Shown piece by piece: positions 6,307 through 8,721 of a DNA stretch of 8,721 nucleotides. The position numbers and the translations under genes are program-made. The notes beneath the pieces are model-generated. The model had not been told where the DNA came from, ran no database searches, and was given only the letters and a program-made list of their open reading frames with translations. The stretch's first letter is position 1; every line of letters starts with the position of its first letter. The stretch is from an archaeon (GTDB lineage Archaea; Hydrothermarchaeota; Hydrothermarchaeia; Hydrothermarchaeales; JALUUU01): positions 1 to 8,721 of the forward strand of contig JALUUU010000169.1 in NCBI GenBank assembly GCA_027021185.1, read 5' to 3'.

Positions 6307-6624
6307 ATGTTTGGAGAAGATATGGCAACCCTCAAGGCATGGTTTTTCAAGGCCCTCAGCGACAAGAACCGTATAATCATCCTTGAGGCGTTGACCAAGA
6401 ATGGCTGGATGAGTGTCGGTGACATCTCTAAGATGACTCAGATAGAGCAGAGTACTGTTTCTCACCACCTAGGATTCCTACGCAACAGCGGTCTTGTCAA
6501 GACTCGTAAAAAAGGGAAACAAAATTTTTACGCCTTGAATGGAGAAACTGCAGAGAAGCTACTCTTTCTATCGGAGAATCATGTAAGATCAATGGCTGAG
6601 AAGGTTATATCTGAGCAGGCTTAA
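6307..6624 (+). CDS. ArsR-like winged-helix transcriptional regulator
   Basis: This 105-residue protein has the ArsR-type fold: FFKALSDKNRIIILEAL (13-29), the helix-turn-helix VGDISKMTQIEQSTVSHHLGFLRNSGLV with recognition helix about 47-60, and a basic wing KTRKKGKQNFYALN (65-78). There is no cysteine, so the classical ArsR/SmtB alpha3 metal site is absent. The last helix (83-103) has only one histidine, so an alpha5 metal site is not evident either. The signal it senses is unknown. The frame is open back to TTG 6223 and has ATG 6256, but that ATG lies inside the 20-bp repeat and the TATA spacing points to 6307. ATG 6322 is a fallback. Its likely targets are the two copies of the repeat: its own promoter and that of the nosL-like gene. 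Its stop overlaps the convergent membrane gene by four bases (TTAA). Confidence 0.85.
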   Translation: MFGEDMATLKAWFFKALSDKNRIIILEALTKNGWMSVGDISKMTQIEQSTVSHHLGFLRNSGLVKTRKKGKQNFYALNGETAEKLLFLSENHVRSMAEKVISEQA

Positions 6625-6908
6625 ATCTTGGAAAAAATAGCCACTGAGAACAGCACCAAGATGAGCAGGCTGAGAAGGTGTGTCATCTCGGTGTGGATAA
6701 AGGGAAGGAATACGTCGCATCTATAGAAGAACACCGCCTCGAAAAATATGCAGTATTCCCTCAGGGCAAAGAGTAAAAATGCGACACTTAAAACGATGAA
6801 TTTTCTCTTTTTGTATCTGAAGTAGGTGACAAAGGAAATAAACGCAAGGAAAGACACAAGGATAATAGTCCCTAAATGGAGTATTTTATGAATTAATACA
6901 GGCTCCAT
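6621..6908 (-). CDS. Small three-TM membrane protein
   Basis: This 95-residue hydrophobic protein has three predicted membrane helices: about 9-29, 37-58 and 67-92. A basic loop RYKKRK (31-36) puts the first loop inside the cell. Cys53 and Cys64 flank the second loop, and His71 and His77 begin the third segment. The pattern resembles small archaeal membrane proteins that sit next to ArsR-like genes (for example, DUF7521-like proteins of haloarchaea), but that link is from memory and weak. Its ATG lies 40 bases from the nearer edge of repeat copy 2, so it is divergent from the nosL-like gene and may share its control. It is convergent with the ArsR-like gene, and their stop codons overlap. Confidence 0.65.
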   Translation of the reverse strand: MEPVLIHKILHLGTIILVSFLAFISFVTYFRYKKRKFIVLSVAFLLFALREYCIFFEAVFFYRCDVFLPFIHTEMTHLLSLLILVLFSVAIFSKI

Positions 6909-6941
6909 GACCTTTTAATTAGAAATTAACCTTTCATACTA

Positions 6942-6951
6942 TTATTATATT
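6942..6951 (-). promoter_or_regulatory. Possible TATA box of the three-TM membrane protein gene
   Basis: The minus strand reads AATATAATAA, centred about 38 bases before the ATG at 6908, which predicts a leader of about 12 bases. It overlaps the left edge of repeat copy 2 by three bases, so a protein bound there would also affect this promoter. The region is AT-rich and other boxes (TCTAATTAAA near 6915-6924) are possible. Confidence 0.35.
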
Positions 6952-6968
6952 CGATGTTTGTACCAAAA
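6949..6968 (+). repeat. 20-bp direct repeat, copy 2 (putative operator upstream of the nosL-like gene)
   Basis: This is identical to 6251-6270, including the dyad TTTG-TAC-CAAA (6957-6967). It ends just before the TATA box of the nosL-like gene and starts 57 bases from its ATG at 7006, against 56 in copy 1. The ATG triplet inside this copy is out of frame with the downstream gene, so the conservation is at DNA level. Confidence 0.7.
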
Positions 6969-6970
6969 AT

Positions 6971-6980
6971 TACTTAAATT
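6971..6980 (+). promoter_or_regulatory. TATA box of the nosL-like gene
   Basis: TACTTAAATT is centred about 30 bases upstream of ATG 7006. The predicted transcript start is within a few bases of the ATG, so the message is probably leaderless. The spacing between the 20-bp repeat and this box matches that at the ArsR-like gene within about one base. Confidence 0.5.
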
Positions 6981-7005
6981 CTAAAACTCAGGCCCATTCT
7001 TAGAG

Positions 7006-7536
7006 ATGCGTGGCAAATCTTTGATAATCATCCTATTCTTAACCATCGGGTGCATGCAAGGCCAAGAAGAAAGTGTGAAACCGGTGAAGGTGACTCCTGA
7101 AGACCGCGACCCTATCGACGGCATGTATGTGGCTAAATATCCTGCATGGAAGGCGGAGATCGTCCTTAAAAACGGCTCGGCTGTGAAGTTTATGTGTCCT
7201 AAGCACATGTTTGAATACTATCACAATGTCAACTACTACATGGGTAAAGACCACGTGGAATATCTGAAAAGTCGTGAAGATGTGGCGGCGATGTTTGTTA
7301 CAGATTACACGACCAAGAGATGGATAGATGCCCGGTCTGCCCACTACGTAGTGGACAGTGACATTAAGTCGCCTATGGGCGATGACCTCATACCTTTCTC
7401 CAAGAAGGAGGAGGCAGAGAACTTTATGATGGACCATGGTGGATGGATCACAACTTTTGACAATGTTGACAAGGAGTTGTTGAAAAAGCTGGAGTCCGCC
7501 CCAATGAAGATGGACATGGAAATGCCCATGAAATAA
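7006..7536 (+). CDS. NosL-family lipoprotein with altered metal-site motif
   Basis: NosL proteins are extracytoplasmic lipoproteins that bind Cu(I) and help supply copper to nitrous oxide reductase. Relatives exist in organisms without that enzyme. The 176 residues start with a lipoprotein-type signal (LIIILFLTIGC, lipidated Cys16). The family body follows: DGMYVAKYPAWKAEIVLKNGS (38-58), FMCPKHMFEYY (62-72), FVTDYTTKRWIDARSAHYVV (97-116) and SPMGDDLIPFSKKEEAENFM (122-141). The usual CxxCGM motif reads DPIDGM here (Asp35, Asp38), so both cysteines are replaced. Possible soft-metal ligands are Met40, Met63, Cys64, His67 and Met68, plus a C-terminal tail with five alternating methionines (167, 169, 171, 173, 175). 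Copper binding is inferred, not shown. It lies behind repeat copy 2, so it is probably controlled by the ArsR-like protein. Confidence 0.85.
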   Translation: MRGKSLIIILFLTIGCMQGQEESVKPVKVTPEDRDPIDGMYVAKYPAWKAEIVLKNGSAVKFMCPKHMFEYYHNVNYYMGKDHVEYLKSREDVAAMFVTDYTTKRWIDARSAHYVVDSDIKSPMGDDLIPFSKKEEAENFMMDHGGWITTFDNVDKELLKKLESAPMKMDMEMPMK

Positions 7537-7580
7537 GATTGTTACCTATCCTGCTTATAATTGTTACTCAAATATATAAC

Positions 7581-7588
7581 TATAAATA
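7581..7588 (+). promoter_or_regulatory. TATA box of the envelope-protein operon, with a weak operator-like site upstream
   Basis: TATAAATA is centred about 28 bases upstream of ATG 7613, predicting a leaderless or nearly leaderless message. The 70 bases from 7537 to 7606 hold no gene. Just upstream, at 7560-7573, ATTGTTACTCAAAT loosely resembles the TTTG-TAC-CAAA dyad of the 20-bp repeat but with a different spacer. I rate it only as a possible degenerate site. Confidence 0.5.
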
Positions 7589-7612
7589 TTCCCCTTTCTG
7601 AAACGAGTGACC

Positions 7613-8173
7613 ATGCCTCTTATCGTCCTAGCCTTGGCCTTGACCTTGATATTGTCCGCAACAATCTTCCCATCAGCCTTTGCCGCCGAGCCCCTTACAG
7701 ACATAGAGCTATCTGTGACCCCACAGGAGCCCCTGAGTTTTCAGCCTTTTACAGATAACAACCAACCGGCGAAGGTGAAAATCGTTGTGAAGGATGCTGC
7801 CACGGGCAGGCCCGTAAAAAACGCAGGAATAAAGATCACCATAGACCATAAGCGGGGCCGGGATATCTTGAACACTGGCTTCCCGTACCTAGAGGGTAAG
7901 AGAGTCCTAGGAGGAAGTTTCGTGGCCCCGAAGGGTGAGATTGAGTTCAGCTACATATTTCCAGTCAGAGGAAATTACGTCATAAAAATAGAGGCATTCC
8001 CGGCGGAGTCCTCTACCCATTTTTCCCCGGTGGAAGAGGAATTTAGGATCCATGTAAGAGAACACGGCTATGAGGTGAGGAACGCGATTATCCTAGGAGC
8101 ATTCCTGTTGTTCTTCGGTGTCTTTATTGGTGCAATATACGGGAGGGCCAGCCTTGCAAGGGGATGGACATGA
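7613..8173 (+). CDS. Membrane-anchored Ig-like (YtkA-like) extracytoplasmic protein
   Basis: The 186-residue protein has a Sec signal peptide (1-24, cleavage after AFA, before AEP). An extracytoplasmic beta-rich domain follows (about 28-150), with KVKIVVKDAATGRPVKNAGIKITI (54-77) and a later GNYVIKIEAFPAES strand pair (120-133). A C-terminal membrane helix (158-177) ends in a short basic tail. The fold is of the YtkA/FixH-like or Ig-like type, often found beside copper or respiratory-oxidase genes. No clear metal motif is seen. The start is ATG 7613 by TATA distance; GTG 7607 would add two residues. It is a paralogue of the protein starting at 8278, sharing the signal-peptide end (AFAAE) and the KDxxTGxP motif. 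Its TGA overlaps the ATG of the next small gene (ATGA). Confidence 0.8.
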   Translation: MPLIVLALALTLILSATIFPSAFAAEPLTDIELSVTPQEPLSFQPFTDNNQPAKVKIVVKDAATGRPVKNAGIKITIDHKRGRDILNTGFPYLEGKRVLGGSFVAPKGEIEFSYIFPVRGNYVIKIEAFPAESSTHFSPVEEEFRIHVREHGYEVRNAIILGAFLLFFGVFIGAIYGRASLARGWT

Positions 8174-8262
8174 ACCCCAAAATGCAGATGTGGGTCGTTA
8201 CCATAGTCTTTCTGGTGTTGCTTTTAGCCTTCACCCTCCTAGTAAAATATGGCTTGATATAG
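8170..8262 (+). CDS. 30-residue single-TM microprotein
   Basis: A complete small gene starts with ATG 8170, overlapping the TGA of the previous gene (ATGA), and ends at TAG 8260-8262. An in-frame ATG at 8164 is a second option. The product has a short polar, Met-rich N-terminus (MNPKMQMW), one membrane helix (about residues 9-25) and a short KYGLI tail. The tight coupling and the position between two paralogous membrane-anchored proteins support a real gene. It may be a small subunit or assembly factor of a membrane complex. The family is not recognised, and so short a frame could occur by chance. Confidence 0.6.
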   Translation: MNPKMQMWVVTIVFLVLLLAFTLLVKYGLI

Positions 8263-8277
8263 AATAGAGGCGGAATA

Positions 8278-8721
8278 ATGAGTGTGAAAAAAATCTTTGC
8301 CCTGGTCCTTCTGATTGTCTCCGTATCTCCGGCTTTCGCGGCAGAGCTAAGGGATATAGTCGTGGATTTCTCGACTAATCCAGATCCCCTGGTCGGCACC
8401 CCCACACAGCTTAGCTTTAGCTTTAAGGACCCTGTCACAGGGAAACCATTGCAAGACCTTCAGGTAAAGTTAGAGATAGTTATCGTTGAGGACGCCTTGA
8501 ACCTTTTCTCCGGCAATTTTTACGTCCCCGACGGCAGGCTCGATATGACATATCACTTCCAGGACGCCACTGAGCACGCAATCAACTTGGTGGTTTCACC
8601 GGGGCATGGATCCGGGGAGCGGTTCCTGGTATCTAGGACTTTCCTGGTGGACGTCATGGTTCCTGAGCCTCCCACGCGGGTTTGGTTTAAAACCTTGCTG
8701 TTCCTCATGAGTCTCATGGTG
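8278..8721 (+). CDS. Second membrane-anchored Ig-like protein (3' end outside window)
   Basis: The frame is open from ATG 8278 to the window edge (148 codons), so the stop is not seen. A GAGG ribosome-binding sequence lies seven bases upstream, and the gap to the microprotein is 15 bases. The protein starts with a Sec signal peptide (1-21, cleavage after AFA). A beta-rich domain (about 24-128) includes LSFSFKDPVTGKPLQDLQVKLEI (45-67). A hydrophobic stretch starting near residue 136 is probably the membrane anchor. Architecture and motif match the protein at 7613-8173, so the two are paralogues, although the rest has diverged widely. A role in extracytoplasmic metal or redox-protein assembly is inferred from the nosL-like neighbour only. 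Confidence 0.75.
   Translation, partial: MSVKKIFALVLLIVSVSPAFAAELRDIVVDFSTNPDPLVGTPTQLSFSFKDPVTGKPLQDLQVKLEIVIVEDALNLFSGNFYVPDGRLDMTYHFQDATEHAINLVVSPGHGSGERFLVSRTFLVDVMVPEPPTRVWFKTLLFLMSLMV

Noticed and set aside
6251..6968. 20-bp repeats as CRISPR repeats or transposon ends
   Set aside because: There are only two copies, 698 bp apart, in the same orientation. They enclose two ordinary genes, with no transposase, no target-site duplication and no spacer array. The fixed distance to TATA boxes and start codons favours operators.
7039..7437. 132-codon minus-strand frame opposite the nosL-like gene
   Set aside because: It is antisense to a gene with clear NosL similarity and a lipoprotein signal; the translation is His/Val-rich without a domain.
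8124..8438. 104-codon minus-strand frame over the 3' end of the Ig-like gene, the microprotein and the start of the next gene
   Set aside because: The plus strand shows coupled genes with signal peptides and a ribosome-binding site; the minus product has no recognisable features.

Overview
The window is archaeal. It carries the archaeal form of the acetyl-CoA decarbonylase/synthase (CODH/ACS) genes, cdhC, cdhD and cdhE. Its promoters have TATA boxes 20-30 bases upstream of starts, several of them leaderless, and its genes are tightly packed with 1-nt and 4-nt overlaps. The full set of archaeal-type beta, delta and gamma subunits points to an anaerobic lineage with a Wood-Ljungdahl pathway: a methanogen, an Archaeoglobus-like organism or an uncultured relative. 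The lineage cannot be fixed from this window. The GC-rich, fully paired tRNA stems would suit a thermophile, but that is only a hint.

Layout. (1) 11-84, minus: tRNA-Thr(GGT) with its own TATA box. (2) 168-1938, plus: a three-gene operon with ATGA overlaps, encoding a small polytopic membrane protein with two Asp-rich motifs, an archaeal HAD-fold protein and a ribbon-helix-helix DNA-binding protein. (3) 6159 down to 1939, minus: cdhC-cdhD-cdhE and a stand-alone Lrp/AsnC-type ligand-binding (RAM) domain gene. The first two junctions are 1-nt overlaps (TAGTG, TAATG) and the last is a 2-nt gap. All A-cluster cysteines of CdhC and the [4Fe-4S] cysteines of CdhE are present. The CO dehydrogenase subunits (cdhA, cdhB) and a cooC-type nickel insertase are not in this stretch. 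(4) 6307-6624, plus: an ArsR-like winged-helix regulator divergent from cdhC, meeting a convergent three-TM membrane protein (6621-6908, minus). (5) 7006-8721, plus: a NosL-family lipoprotein, then an operon of two paralogous signal-peptide/Ig-like/TM proteins with a 30-residue single-TM microprotein between them. The second of these proteins runs off the window.

The most interesting signal is a perfect 20-bp repeat (ATTCGATGTTTGTACCAAAA) that occurs twice. One copy is just upstream of the TATA box of the ArsR-like gene and the other is just upstream of the TATA box of the nosL-like gene, 56 and 57 bp from the two ATG codons. It contains the dyad TTTG-TAC-CAAA and looks like the operator of the ArsR-like protein. 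This would make the regulator autoregulated and would put it in control of the NosL/envelope module. Copy 1 also lies in the cdhC-arsR divergent region, and copy 2 lies between nosL and the divergent membrane gene. The repeat also settles the regulator's start codon at 6307. A separate dyad (GCGTGC-N8-GCACGC) abuts the cdhC TATA box and is a candidate operator for the CODH/ACS operon.

How the genes may work together. CdhC/D/E make or cleave acetyl-CoA using a methyl-corrinoid. The last gene of that operon is a likely small-molecule-binding domain. The right-hand module resembles extracytoplasmic copper handling (NosL plus YtkA-like Ig domains), but its NosL has DxxD where the family usually has CxxC and ends in a five-methionine alternating tail.
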